A DNA stretch of 64,000 nucleotides from an uncultured Tateyamaria sp. (GTDB lineage Bacteria > Pseudomonadota > Alphaproteobacteria > Rhodobacterales > Rhodobacteraceae). A program made the position numbers and the translations under genes. Shown here piece by piece: positions 26,771-36,501 of this stretch. The notes beneath the pieces are model-generated. The model ran no database searches. It worked only from the letters and a program-made list of their open reading frames with translations, and had not been told where the DNA came from. Every line of letters begins with the position of its first letter. The first letter of the stretch is position 1. The DNA is taken from assembly GCF_947503415.1 (NCBI RefSeq), contig NZ_CANNDS010000003.1, positions 372,001 through 436,000 on the forward strand, read 5' to 3'.

Positions 26771-28153
26771 ATGTCGAAATCCGAGATGTCATATACCGCG
26801 CATGCGCGCGCGATTCTGGTCCTTGGGCTGCCGCTGATCGGCGGTCACCTTGGGCAGGTGGCGATTGGCGTGACGGATACGGTCATGCTGGGCTGGTATG
26901 GGATCGAAGAGCTGGCCGCCTTGGGCGTCGCAAGCAGCCTGTTCTTTGTGCTGTTTCTCATGGGGTCCGGCTTTGCTTGGGCCGTGATGCCGATGGTTGC
27001 GTCCTTCCACGCGGAAGGAGACGAGATCAACCTGCGCCGCGCCACCCGCATGGGACTATGGCTGAGCCTTGGCTTTGCGGTGCTGGCGATGCCCGGCATG
27101 ATCATGGGCGAAGAGTTGTTGTTGCTGTTGGGTCAGACCGAACAGGTTGCAAAGCTGGGCGCTGATTATTTACGTATCGCAGGCTGGGGTATCTTCCCGG
27201 CCCTCATGGTCATGACGTTCAAAAGTTACCTTGCTGCCCTCGAACGCACGCAAATCGTCCTTTGGATCACGCTGGCTGCTGCCGTTGCCAACGCACTGGC
27301 CAACTACGCTTTTATCTTCGGCAATTGGGGTGCCCCCGGCTGGGGCATTGCAGGCGCGGCCGTGGCGTCACTTGTCACGCAAGTCATCATGCTGGTGGGT
27401 GTCGTGGCCTATGCACTCTGGGTCCTGCCCGAACACCAGCTCCTGAAACGGCTCTGGCGCGCGGATTGGGAGATGCTGGGCAAGGTGTTCCGACTTGGCT
27501 TGCCCATAAGCGTCACGAACCTCAGCGAGGTCGGGCTTTTTGCAGCGTCAGCCTTCATGATGGGCTGGCTGGGCACTATCCCGTTGGCGGCCCACAACAT
27601 CGCACTACAATTGGCCTCGATCACCTTCATGGTGCATTTGGGGCTGAGTAATGTGGCGACGATCCGTGCGGGCAACGCTTATGGGCGCGGCGATCTTGAT
27701 CACATGTTGCGGGGCGCGCGCACCGTCATCGCAATGAGCCTTGCCATGGCGCTTGCAACCATCGTGCTGTTCATCGCAGTGCCCGAACCATTGATTTCCT
27801 TGTTCATGGACCGCGATGAACCCGCGCGTGACCAAATTCTCGAAATCGGCGTGCTGCTGCTGGCGCTTGCGGCACTGTTCCAACTGGTGGACGGGGCACA
27901 GGTGATCGCTTTGGGGCTGTTGCGCGGCGTACAGGACACCACGGTGCCTATGGTTCTGGCAGCTGTATCCTACTGGCTGGTCGGTATACCCGCCTCGTAT
28001 GTTCTGGGTTTCACACTGGGATGGGGCGGGCCGGGCATCTGGCTGGGATTGGTGTTTGGGTTGGCCTGCGCCGGTGTCGCGCTCACGATCCGGTTTTGGA
28101 CCGTGTCGGTGCCACGGCTCAGCCAAAGGATTGCGGCTGTGCCGACCACGTGA
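26771..28153 (+). CDS. MATE family efflux transporter
   Basis: A 460-residue multidrug/toxic-compound extrusion protein with twelve predicted helices, in two homologous halves. Typical MATE features: LPLIGGHLGQVAIGVTDTVM at the first helix and AHNIALQLASITFMVHLGLS in the second half. Probably a NorM-like Na+ or H+ antiporter; substrate not predictable. It lies 78 bp after the nickel exporter. Confidence 0.93.
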   Translation: MSKSEMSYTAHARAILVLGLPLIGGHLGQVAIGVTDTVMLGWYGIEELAALGVASSLFFVLFLMGSGFAWAVMPMVASFHAEGDEINLRRATRMGLWLSLGFAVLAMPGMIMGEELLLLLGQTEQVAKLGADYLRIAGWGIFPALMVMTFKSYLAALERTQIVLWITLAAAVANALANYAFIFGNWGAPGWGIAGAAVASLVTQVIMLVGVVAYALWVLPEHQLLKRLWRADWEMLGKVFRLGLPISVTNLSEVGLFAASAFMMGWLGTIPLAAHNIALQLASITFMVHLGLSNVATIRAGNAYGRGDLDHMLRGARTVIAMSLAMALATIVLFIAVPEPLISLFMDRDEPARDQILEIGVLLLALAALFQLVDGAQVIALGLLRGVQDTTVPMVLAAVSYWLVGIPASYVLGFTLGWGGPGIWLGLVFGLACAGVALTIRFWTVSVPRLSQRIAAVPTT

Positions 28154-28166
28154 TTACTGAAGAAAA

Positions 28167-28186
28167 GGCGGGGACCGTGCCCCGCC
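28167..28186 (-). terminator. Terminator hairpin between MATE and RTX genes
   Basis: Seven-bp stem GGCGGGG/CCCCGCC with a six-base loop. Read on the minus strand it is followed by TTTTCTTC, so it should end the RTX gene transcript, 22 bp after its stop. On the plus strand the T content is lower. Confidence 0.7.
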
Positions 28187-28208
28187 AATCCAATTGTTTT
28201 GCTAGGCG

Positions 28209-29921
28209 TCAGAGAATGAAATCGGCCGCCTCGACCGCATTGACCCACGTCAGTTCGATCATCTCATCGACCGTCCCGTCGCCATCGCTGTCGATCTGCA
28301 CAAAATCACCATCGAACAGCACTTCGGTTTGCGTGCCCGAGAACGTGTCGCCCTCGACAAAGGTCAAACCACCGAAGGTGGTCAGGTCGATCTTGTCGAT
28401 GATCGAGGTAAAGCCCCGGATCTCGTCCATGGTGCCCTCGGTGGCGCCACTGTCGCCGGGATTGAAGACAAAGACGTCCCGCGCTTCGATATCTTCGTAG
28501 TCGAGGATCAGGTCCGCGCCCTCTCCACCGGCTACGCGGTCTTCTCCGTCGCTGCCTGAAACCGTGTCATCGCCTGCGCCACCAAATATCTGGTCGCGCC
28601 CATCGCCGCCCGACATATCGTCAGCGCCAAAACCACCAAACAGCTGGTCATCGCCGTCGTTGCCGCGCAGGTAATCATCGCCGGTGTTGCCGTAAACACT
28701 GTCGTTGCCGTCGCCGCCCGAAATGGTGTCGAGGCCGTCTTGCCCCCTCAACAGATCGTTGCCCTCGTCGCCACTGATCGTGTCGTCGCCGAGATTGCCG
28801 TTGACGGTGTCATCGCCTTCGCCGCCGCGCAACGTGTCAGAACCGCCGTTACCGTCGATGGAATCCTCTCCATCGCCGCCGATCGCGCTGTCATTGCCCG
28901 CGCCGGCAAAGATGGTGTCATCGCCATCGCTGCCGCTCAGGTAATCGTCGCCGTTGCCACCGAACAAAAGGTCATCGCCTTCGTCCGCCCACAACGTGTC
29001 GGCCCCGCGACCGCCATACATCCGGTCATTTCCGATGTCTCCGGACAATTGATCAAAGCCAAATCCGCCATAAATGGTGTCATCACCCTCGTTTCCATAC
29101 AGGCGATCATCGCCGTATCCGCCGTCGACAAGGTCATTGCCTTCGCCGCCGCCCAGTGTGTCATAGCCCTTGTGGCCGTACAGAACGTCGTCGCCTTCTT
29201 CACCCCACATGCGATCATATCCGGTCTCGCCGTAAAAGGTGTCATTGCCCTCGCCGCCAGCAGAGGTGTCGCTTCCGGCCCCTCCGAAAACGATGTCGTC
29301 GCCGAGCCCGGCCCAGATCCGGTCATCCCCGTCGCCTGCTTCGAATATTTCGTTCGCGGCCCCGGCCAGAACAAAGCTGTAATTTCCCGAACGCAGGGTC
29401 TCGTCTTCGTCGGTGCCGTAGACGCGGCTCTCGCCGTTGACAAAGTAGTTCATCCACCCCGCCACGTCGGTCACGCGCTCGTTCTGGTTGCCGTCTTCGT
29501 TCTCGAAACGTCCATCGACGATGTCAAAACCCAGATGGTAAATCGCATCGGCAACAGTATCGATGAAATCGCGGCCCCGAAATTCCAGTGCGCCTCCATC
29601 ACCTTGCACCAAGTGAAAGCCGGTTTCTTCGTCTCCCTCATCATCGCCATGCCCTTCAAGGAAGGTGGCGTAGAGGTCTGGGTCATCCTGAATGAAAGCG
29701 GACAGAACATACATGTCATCCGTGCTCAGTATGCCATCACCGTTGACGCCGGTCTCTGCCATTGCGGTCTCGAAAACAACATTCATTTGGCGGGCGGCGG
29801 CGGCTCCACCGGCAATGTCTTCGGGATAGATATTGGCCGTCAGACCCGGGTCGGTCTCGACCAGCTCGGCAATGGTTTCAAGACCGTTAGGCGTGATGGG
29901 ATCAAAGGGTGGCTGGGGCAT
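28209..29921 (-). CDS. RTX (hemolysin-type calcium-binding repeat) protein, probably secreted
   Basis: A 570-residue acidic protein. The N-terminal 190 residues include an EF-hand/dockerin-like stretch (GVNGDGILSTDDM) and no signal peptide. From about residue 200 to 490 it is a long array of nonapeptide Gly/Asp repeats (patterns such as GGEGNDTFYG, GNEGDDTIYG, GGDGRDQIFG) that fold into calcium-bound beta-rolls. The C-terminal 80 residues end in an acidic-hydrophobic tail (AADFIL), as in type I secretion substrates. No protease or lipase domain is recognised, and no type I secretion genes are in the window. Start at 29921 has AGGAGA upstream. Confidence 0.88.
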   Translation of the reverse strand: MPQPPFDPITPNGLETIAELVETDPGLTANIYPEDIAGGAAAARQMNVVFETAMAETGVNGDGILSTDDMYVLSAFIQDDPDLYATFLEGHGDDEGDEETGFHLVQGDGGALEFRGRDFIDTVADAIYHLGFDIVDGRFENEDGNQNERVTDVAGWMNYFVNGESRVYGTDEDETLRSGNYSFVLAGAANEIFEAGDGDDRIWAGLGDDIVFGGAGSDTSAGGEGNDTFYGETGYDRMWGEEGDDVLYGHKGYDTLGGGEGNDLVDGGYGDDRLYGNEGDDTIYGGFGFDQLSGDIGNDRMYGGRGADTLWADEGDDLLFGGNGDDYLSGSDGDDTIFAGAGNDSAIGGDGEDSIDGNGGSDTLRGGEGDDTVNGNLGDDTISGDEGNDLLRGQDGLDTISGGDGNDSVYGNTGDDYLRGNDGDDQLFGGFGADDMSGGDGRDQIFGGAGDDTVSGSDGEDRVAGGEGADLILDYEDIEARDVFVFNPGDSGATEGTMDEIRGFTSIIDKIDLTTFGGLTFVEGDTFSGTQTEVLFDGDFVQIDSDGDGTVDEMIELTWVNAVEAADFIL

Positions 29922-30080
29922 GACGCATGTCTCCTGGCTGTCGTGTCTCACGGACTACTGCAACCGAAGCGGAATATTTCCTACCAATACGTTAAACGCC
30001 GACACCCCATCGGCGGAAAAGGATCAAAACGCGGCCAAAAGCACACATAATGCCAGTGAAAATTCGCCGACGGGCGGCGC

Positions 30081-30497
30081 TCAGGACCTGTCGCTGGACG
30101 CACTTATCAAGCGGTCCGCTTTCTTGCGCACCAGAACAGAACGCAAATCATGCATGGCCAGCAAAAGCGCATCTGTTACATTCTCCAACTGATCGTCGGT
30201 GGCCCGGCTTTGCGCCCATTGGGTGGTCAGGTTCAAGTAGTCCACGGCCCGGTGAATGTCGTCGATGTCACGATGCGCGAGAACTTCGGCCCGGTCCTCC
30301 ATCCACGTTTTGATCCGTGTCAGATCGCCCTGCGACAGCGTGCGATCCCCATGTGGCTTGATCTCTCCATTGCGGATGTTGACGACGGCGATCTGGTCCA
30401 TCTCGATCCGGCGTTGCCGGTTCTCGGTGTCCACGCGAAACACCGCAGCGCCGTTTTCACGCACACGGAAATAGTATTCTGGAAGCTCCGCGCCCAT
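30081..30497 (-). CDS. Conserved hypothetical protein (138 aa)
   Basis: Begins MGAELPEYYFRVRENGAAVF, followed by a predicted beta-rich part (RVDTENRQRRIEMDQIAVVN) and a helical C-terminal half (IHRAVDYLNLTTQWAQSRAT). Proteins with this opening are, to my knowledge, common and unnamed in Rhodobacteraceae. It starts ten bases after the aminotransferase gene and would be cotranscribed. Good ribosome-binding site AAAGGGA. No function can be assigned. Confidence 0.72.
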   Translation of the reverse strand: MGAELPEYYFRVRENGAAVFRVDTENRQRRIEMDQIAVVNIRNGEIKPHGDRTLSQGDLTRIKTWMEDRAEVLAHRDIDDIHRAVDYLNLTTQWAQSRATDDQLENVTDALLLAMHDLRSVLVRKKADRLISASSDRS

Positions 30498-30507
30498 TGC
30501 CGTCCCT

Positions 30508-31725
<1,218 letters not shown>

Positions 31726-31799
31726 CTAGAGCGATATCGAAACCCTCATAGGCGGCGCGCCCTGCGCGATCAAGCGCCTCCGCAGACAAGGAGACACCG

Positions 31800-32195
31800 A
31801 TGGACGACGTGCAAGACTGGTACAGTGCAGACGCAGCCACATTCGGCGACCGTGTTGCGGGCGCCCGTGAACAGGCGGGCATGTCGCAAAAGCAATTGGC
31901 CAAGCGGTTGGGTGTGCGCCTTGCGACGTTGAAGTCGTGGGAAGATGATCTGAGCGAGCCGCGTGCGAACCGTTTGTCGATGATGGCGGGCCTGCTGAAC
32001 GTATCGATGATGTGGCTCATCAACGGCGAGGGCGAAGGGCTGGATCCGCCGGTCGATGACCCGGCCTCGTCCGACCTGCGCGAGATCCTGACCGAGGTGC
32101 GCGACATGCGCGCCGACATGCTGTCACGCGCCGAACAGCTCGGACGGCTCGAGAAGAAACTGCGTGCCGCAATGCAGACGCCTGCCGATGTCTGA
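31800..32195 (+). CDS. XRE-family helix-turn-helix regulator
   Basis: A 131-residue protein. Residues about 17-72 form a Cro/C1-type helix-turn-helix (VAGAREQAGMSQKQLAKRLG, then TLKSWEDDLSEPRANRLSMM), followed by MWLINGEGEGL and a coiled-coil-like C terminus (LREILTEVRDMRADMLSRAEQ) that may dimerise. Its stop overlaps the start of sdhE by eight bases, a pairing I associate with Rhodobacterales. Regulated targets are unknown. Confidence 0.87.
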   Translation: MDDVQDWYSADAATFGDRVAGAREQAGMSQKQLAKRLGVRLATLKSWEDDLSEPRANRLSMMAGLLNVSMMWLINGEGEGLDPPVDDPASSDLREILTEVRDMRADMLSRAEQLGRLEKKLRAAMQTPADV

Positions 32196-32448
32196 GGAAA
32201 CGCGCGACCACCGTCTCAAGCGCCTGCACATGCGGTCCATGCGGCGCGGGATCAAGGAAATGGATCTGATCCTGTCGACCTATGCAGGCCGGCATCTTTC
32301 GGCCATGTCGGATGCAGAACTGGACGTCTACGATGCGATGCTCAACGAAAATGATCAGGACCTCTATCGCTGGGTCACCGGGCAAGAGCGTGCACCGGAC
32401 CATCTGGTCCCGTTGATTGATGACGTGGCGCGGACCTTTCAGCCCTAA
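32188..32448 (+). CDS. sdhE: Succinate dehydrogenase assembly factor 2 (SdhE/Sdh5)
   Basis: An 86-residue protein with the family hallmark RGxxE in RRGIKEMD, followed by DDLY-like LNENDQDLYRWVTGQ. SdhE promotes covalent flavinylation of SdhA. The ATG at 32188 overlaps the upstream regulator and starts at the conserved SEETRDHRLKRL; an in-frame earlier start at 32164 is unlikely. The sdh operon itself is not in the window. Confidence 0.92.
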   Translation: MSEETRDHRLKRLHMRSMRRGIKEMDLILSTYAGRHLSAMSDAELDVYDAMLNENDQDLYRWVTGQERAPDHLVPLIDDVARTFQP

Positions 32449-32532
32449 AAATAAGGGGTCTGACGCATTTAACTGAATATTTCCGAATCACGCCCATGTT
32501 CTGTTTTGAGCAGATCAGGTCGGAGAAGACGG

Positions 32533-33054
32533 ATGAGCATTCAGGACCCAATTGGCCAGGTCCCAGGCATGGCCGAAAAAACAGCAGCGAACGCCGGTTT
32601 CATGATCGGTTATCTTGAAGCCTTGTCGCTGGTCGAACGGCTGCACAGGCTGCTGCTTGACGTAATCAAGGACGAATTCGAGCGCGTCGGTGTGCTTGAG
32701 ATCAATGCGGTCCAGGCGTTGCTCTTGTTCAACATCGGCGACAACGAGGTGACGGCGGGCGAGCTGAAAAGCCGTGGCTACTACCAAGGCTCCAACGTCA
32801 GCTACAACCTCAAGAAGCTGGTCGAAATGGGCTATATGCACCACCAGCGGTGTGAGATTGATCGCCGGTCTGTCCGCGTCAAGCTGACCGAAAAAGGCCG
32901 CAAGATCCACGATGTGGTGAATGAACTGTTCCTGCGCCACGCGGACGGCTTGCAATCCAAGGGCGTACTGGGCCCAGAGGGGATCATCGATATCACAGCA
33001 TCCCTCAAGCGGATGGAACGGTATTGGACCGATCAGATCCGCTATATCTACTGA
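32533..33054 (+). CDS. MarR-family winged-helix regulator (LdtR-like)
   Basis: A 173-residue MarR-type regulator. The winged helix occupies about residues 50-130 (LEINAVQALLLFNIGDNEVTAG, then YYQGSNVSYNLKKLVEMGYM), with helical dimerisation regions on both sides. The long N terminus and RRSVRVKLTEKGRKIHDVV wing match the LdtR group, which controls L,D-transpeptidase and stress genes in rhizobia. The target in this organism is not known. Start at 32533 is set by GGAGAAGAC. Confidence 0.85.
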   Translation: MSIQDPIGQVPGMAEKTAANAGFMIGYLEALSLVERLHRLLLDVIKDEFERVGVLEINAVQALLLFNIGDNEVTAGELKSRGYYQGSNVSYNLKKLVEMGYMHHQRCEIDRRSVRVKLTEKGRKIHDVVNELFLRHADGLQSKGVLGPEGIIDITASLKRMERYWTDQIRYIY

Positions 33055-33057
33055 ACG

Positions 33058-33810
33058 CTACCTGTCCGCAGCTTCCTGAGTGGGGCGGTCGGGCAGGGGC
33101 GCACGCCCCAGAATAAGCGTCTCCAACTCCCGCTCCAACTTGCGGGCCATGGCATTGGCATAATCCTCGAACCCCAATGCGGTTTCGACGAAGCTGTCAG
33201 ACCCGACAATGACGGTGTTCTGAAAATAGGCAGCCAGCCCGGAAATCTCCGCTTGCTGCAGATCGCCAATGCCGGGGGCATCGGCCCCGATCACAAGCGC
33301 ATTGATAGTGATCCCTGTGGGTTCGATCTCGGGTTTGACGTCAACAGGGCGAACACCAAGGTTGGATTTTCCGTCCCCCGACATATCCAGTGTGAGCTTC
33401 CAGCACTCCGATTGTTGCGCCAGATGCGCGACACCCTCGCGCATCGCCAGACCCAATGCGGTGCCGGGACTGGCTTGGCGACGCTCGGTGGCTCTAAGCT
33501 GGCCAATGACCGCATCCAGTACCGGCGCGCTCACAATTGCGGTCCAGGGCAGGATCACCGCCGGGTCTTCCGGCCCGCTCCATTCATATACCAGCAACTG
33601 AACGGGCGCAGATGGCATCTGCAGCAGCGCCTGCCGAACTCTGCCGGAATCAAGAGCTGCTGCCAGACCATCCATCTGCAATCGGTATTCACGGGCATCT
33701 ACCGATCCGGACACATCCAGCCCTAAGGCCAGCGCTTGGCGACATGCCGCATCAGCCGCGGCGCCGACGACGGCCAAGAACATGGCCCCGATCAGCGCGG
33801 CCCGGCTCAT
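33058..33810 (-). CDS. DUF1194 exported von Willebrand A-like protein (copy 1)
   Basis: A 250-residue exported protein. Signal peptide MSRAALIGAMFLAVVGAAADA precedes a DxSxS metal-ion site in GLDVSGSVDAREY, the MIDAS-like start of a VWA fold. Other conserved parts: EWSGPEDPAVILPW, MSGDGKSN and VIGSD-like stretches near the C terminus. Probably periplasmic adhesion- or protein-interaction domain. It overlaps the second DUF1194 gene by four bases; the two are tandem paralogs. Confidence 0.85.
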   Translation of the reverse strand: MSRAALIGAMFLAVVGAAADAACRQALALGLDVSGSVDAREYRLQMDGLAAALDSGRVRQALLQMPSAPVQLLVYEWSGPEDPAVILPWTAIVSAPVLDAVIGQLRATERRQASPGTALGLAMREGVAHLAQQSECWKLTLDMSGDGKSNLGVRPVDVKPEIEPTGITINALVIGADAPGIGDLQQAEISGLAAYFQNTVIVGSDSFVETALGFEDYANAMARKLERELETLILGRAPLPDRPTQEAADR

Positions 33811-34508
33811 CCACCGCGCCGCGCATCAGGCAGCGCGCCAATCACCGGGGGGGTCAACTCTCGTTCCAGCTTGCGCCGCATGGCGCGCTCGTAATCTTCA
33901 AACCCTTGTGCCACTTCAAGAAATGCACCGGGGCCGCGCAACACCTCGCGCTTGTAAAAATCGATTAGCATGGTCTCTGATGTGAACTCAGCCGCATTCA
34001 CCACCAAACCGTTCACAGTCACCTCGTCGAACGGAAACTCGCGATAAGCCAGTTGCGGCCCGAACCCTTCGTTGTTCTGCCCATCACCCGCCATATCAAT
34101 GGTGCGGTATAAACACGACGGCGCCCGTCCGAGCATCTCGGCCCCGTAGCCCAAAGCATAGCCCATGGCGGTCGGGAACTCGTTGTGGGATCGTTTACTG
34201 GCGGCCACCGTTTCGGCTGCATCCAGCAGCGCGGCGGGTCCGTCAATCAGTGTCCAGTCCAGCACTACCTCCTGATTGTAGCGACCGGACCACTCATACA
34301 CGGCCAAGGCCACCGGCGCGTCCACGGCAAAGAAGGCCGCTCGCACCTCGGGCGCTGTCAGCGCGGCCACCAGACCACCGCGCTGCAATTCATCCTCGGT
34401 CTCATCAACGGAAGAGGACACATCCAGCGCCAACAACAGTGCCAGACGACACGCCGCCGCGGGGGACGCAACGACGCAGGTCAGAAAAAGGGCCGCAGCC
34501 CTTACCAA
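33807..34508 (-). CDS. DUF1194 exported von Willebrand A-like protein (copy 2)
   Basis: A 233-residue paralog of the adjacent gene: signal peptide (VRAAALFLTCVVASPAAA), MIDAS-like DVSSSVDETEDEL, EWSGRYNQEVVLDW, MAGDGQNNEGFG, and a C terminus FEDYERAMRRKLERELTPP that parallels FEDYANAMARKLERELETL of copy 1. The start is a TTG inside the gloA stop region (overlap of seven bases); no ATG is available, so coupling is likely. Tandem duplication is supported by the order and identical motif spacing. Confidence 0.83.
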   Translation of the reverse strand: MVRAAALFLTCVVASPAAACRLALLLALDVSSSVDETEDELQRGGLVAALTAPEVRAAFFAVDAPVALAVYEWSGRYNQEVVLDWTLIDGPAALLDAAETVAASKRSHNEFPTAMGYALGYGAEMLGRAPSCLYRTIDMAGDGQNNEGFGPQLAYREFPFDEVTVNGLVVNAAEFTSETMLIDFYKREVLRGPGAFLEVAQGFEDYERAMRRKLERELTPPVIGALPDARRGG

Positions 34509-34930
34509 TGCCCTGTGTTTTCCATGCTGGACCAGGGCTCGGCCGGGGCGAGCGCATCACCGGCCTGCAACAGCTCGATCGAAACATTGTCAGGCGACCT
34601 GACAAAGGCCATGTGCCCATCACGTGGTGGCCGGTTGATGGTCACACCATTGTCCATAAGGTGCTGACACATTTCGTAAATATTATCGACGCGGTAGGCG
34701 AGGTGGCCGAAATGACGGCTGTCATCTGGCAACCCCTCGTCACCATCCCAGTTATATGTCAGTTCAATCGGGCATTCGGGCTGGTCAGGCGGTGCCATGA
34801 AAATCAGCGAAAACCGGCCCCCTTCGCTGTCCATGCGCCGCGTCTCTTCCAGACCCAGCAATTTGTAAAACGCCATCGAGGCCTCAAGGTCTTTCACCCG
34901 AACCATTGTGTGCAGATATTTCAGTGCCAT
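34502..34930 (-). CDS. gloA: Lactoylglutathione lyase (glyoxalase I)
   Basis: A 142-residue VOC-fold enzyme that isomerises the hemithioacetal of methylglyoxal and glutathione to S-lactoylglutathione. Metal ligands can be placed: His near residue 7 (LHTMVRV), Glu in PIELTYNWD, His in FGHLAYRV and Glu in VSIELLQAG. YKLLGLEETRR and FSLIFM are typical. The C-terminal 10 residues extend beyond the barrel. Upstream GGAGG supports the start. Confidence 0.92.
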   Translation of the reverse strand: MALKYLHTMVRVKDLEASMAFYKLLGLEETRRMDSEGGRFSLIFMAPPDQPECPIELTYNWDGDEGLPDDSRHFGHLAYRVDNIYEMCQHLMDNGVTINRPPRDGHMAFVRSPDNVSIELLQAGDALAPAEPWSSMENTGHW

Positions 34931-35024
34931 GCTCGTGGCCTCCTATTGTGTGTAGGGGCGAAGCGTAGCACGCGCATCACTGGTGTCGAGATGGACCTGT
35001 TCCCAACTGCGTGCGCGACGCGCG

Positions 35025-36473
35025 TCAGAAAGAGGAACGGATCTGAAAATCGACTGAAAACTCGCGACTTTCAAACCGGCTGATATTGCTGTCACGACGG
35101 CCTGTGCGGACCCGAACCGACGGGGCGAATCCAGCATAATCCCAGTCAGAAAAGAAAAACGTAACGTCTGCATATACAGACTCGTCCTTTCGTCCGTCCG
35201 GCACAGAGATAAAGCCAACGCGATAGTCATCGAAATCGGCCTGTCCAATCGTCAAGGATGTGGACACCTTTGCCGGGCCTAGGGGTTTTCCAAACCCGTA
35301 GGTCGCACGGATGGACTGGGAACTCGAAGCCGCATTGCTAAAGTCCGAGGCTGTTTCGGTAAAGCCCAGCGACACGCCGATTGAATCGCCGTTTTCTCGT
35401 TTGTACTGCACAGACGTGCCCAGTTTGAAAAGCGTTTCGTCCAGAATTTCGTGGATCGCGGACGCGCGATCTTCGACCGAGGCTGTTAAACTCAACCGTG
35501 TGCGGTCTCCAAGGCGTATGGAACGAGACCCCCGAAGCGACAGAAAATCGAACCGTTCGTCGCCACCGGACCATGCGCGTCCAAACCCAAATCCGACCGA
35601 TGCCGTATTGCCCTTTGCGCCAAGGGCAAAGTGGTGCGTCACAGAATTATCAAGATAGGTCGATCCCAAATCCTCGTTCTCAAGGTCGGGCGCTTGCGCT
35701 TTGGCCTCTGAGGACAGCCATACCTTGCGCACATAAACCTGACTGCCGACGCTCGTTTCGGAACGGTCTGTGCGGCGCAACCGATATCTCAAACTCAGGT
35801 CAAAGAGCCCGATATTGCCGTCCAGCGCCTGGGCACTGCCCGACAGCACGCCCACAGCCGGAACGCCGTCAATCACCTGCAGCGCGCTATCAGCGCCGTT
35901 GTTGACGTTGTTGGATGGGCGAAACCCGAGCCCGACGCGGAACGAAAACGGATTGATCTGGCGCACCCGTTGGTAGTCTTCTGCAATTCGTTTCTGGCTC
36001 ACCTCATCCGTGGCGTGAACCGCCGCACGACGTAGCCAAAGCTGGGTAAGAGTAGGGCGCTCTTCGATCAACGATGCGCGTGCGGCGAATTGTGCCGCGG
36101 CCGCCCGGTCGGACCTGCTGTCACTGATGCGATAGGCGCGCGCGGCAAATTTGCGTGCGGCGGTCGCATCGCCTGACTTGGCCATCGCCGCGGCCAGAAT
36201 GAAGTGCGCGCTGGCATCATTCGGATCCGCGTCAAGCAAGCCGCGCGCAATCTTGATTGCAAATTCGATGTGACCGCGCTGCAGTGCTTGGTAGGCCAGA
36301 ACGCGCGCTTGATCGAGTGTCACGTGCGCCGCGTTTTTCGGCTCCGCCTGTGCCAGCTGGTTTTCCGCATGCCCTGTAAATGGAATCAGGTTCAGGGCGA
36401 GTGCCGCGCACATCGCACGGCACATCCTTTTCACGGTGCGATGACGCGCCTTCGGTGTGTCCAAATATGCCAT
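35025..36473 (-). CDS. Slam-type surface lipoprotein translocator (type XI secretion, DUF560 barrel)
   Basis: An approximately 482-residue outer-membrane protein. After an N-terminal export signal (CAALALNLIPFTGHA) come tetratricopeptide-like helices (about residues 60-170; GHIEFAIKIARGLLDADPND), and from about residue 200 a transmembrane beta-barrel of alternating residues ending in the C-terminal phenylalanine DFQIRSSF expected for outer-membrane assembly. Slam proteins move lipoproteins to the cell surface. The start is uncertain: ATG at 36473 is used; a GTG about 40 bases further in would place the signal peptide at the very N terminus. It follows the lipoprotein gene by 28 bp. Confidence 0.8.
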   Translation of the reverse strand: MAYLDTPKARHRTVKRMCRAMCAALALNLIPFTGHAENQLAQAEPKNAAHVTLDQARVLAYQALQRGHIEFAIKIARGLLDADPNDASAHFILAAAMAKSGDATAARKFAARAYRISDSRSDRAAAAQFAARASLIEERPTLTQLWLRRAAVHATDEVSQKRIAEDYQRVRQINPFSFRVGLGFRPSNNVNNGADSALQVIDGVPAVGVLSGSAQALDGNIGLFDLSLRYRLRRTDRSETSVGSQVYVRKVWLSSEAKAQAPDLENEDLGSTYLDNSVTHHFALGAKGNTASVGFGFGRAWSGGDERFDFLSLRGSRSIRLGDRTRLSLTASVEDRASAIHEILDETLFKLGTSVQYKRENGDSIGVSLGFTETASDFSNAASSSQSIRATYGFGKPLGPAKVSTSLTIGQADFDDYRVGFISVPDGRKDESVYADVTFFFSDWDYAGFAPSVRVRTGRRDSNISRFESREFSVDFQIRSSF

Positions 36474-36501
36474 CTCAGCAAGACGCTGACAGTTGGTTAC
36501 A

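Noticed and set aside
28740-30050. Plus-strand open frame antisense to the RTX gene
   Set aside because: The repeat codons produce a long open frame of valine/alanine-rich text; not a protein family.
36271-36286. GCTGCAGTGC, resembling half of a PhaR site
   Set aside because: Only a half-site, inside the Slam gene coding sequence.
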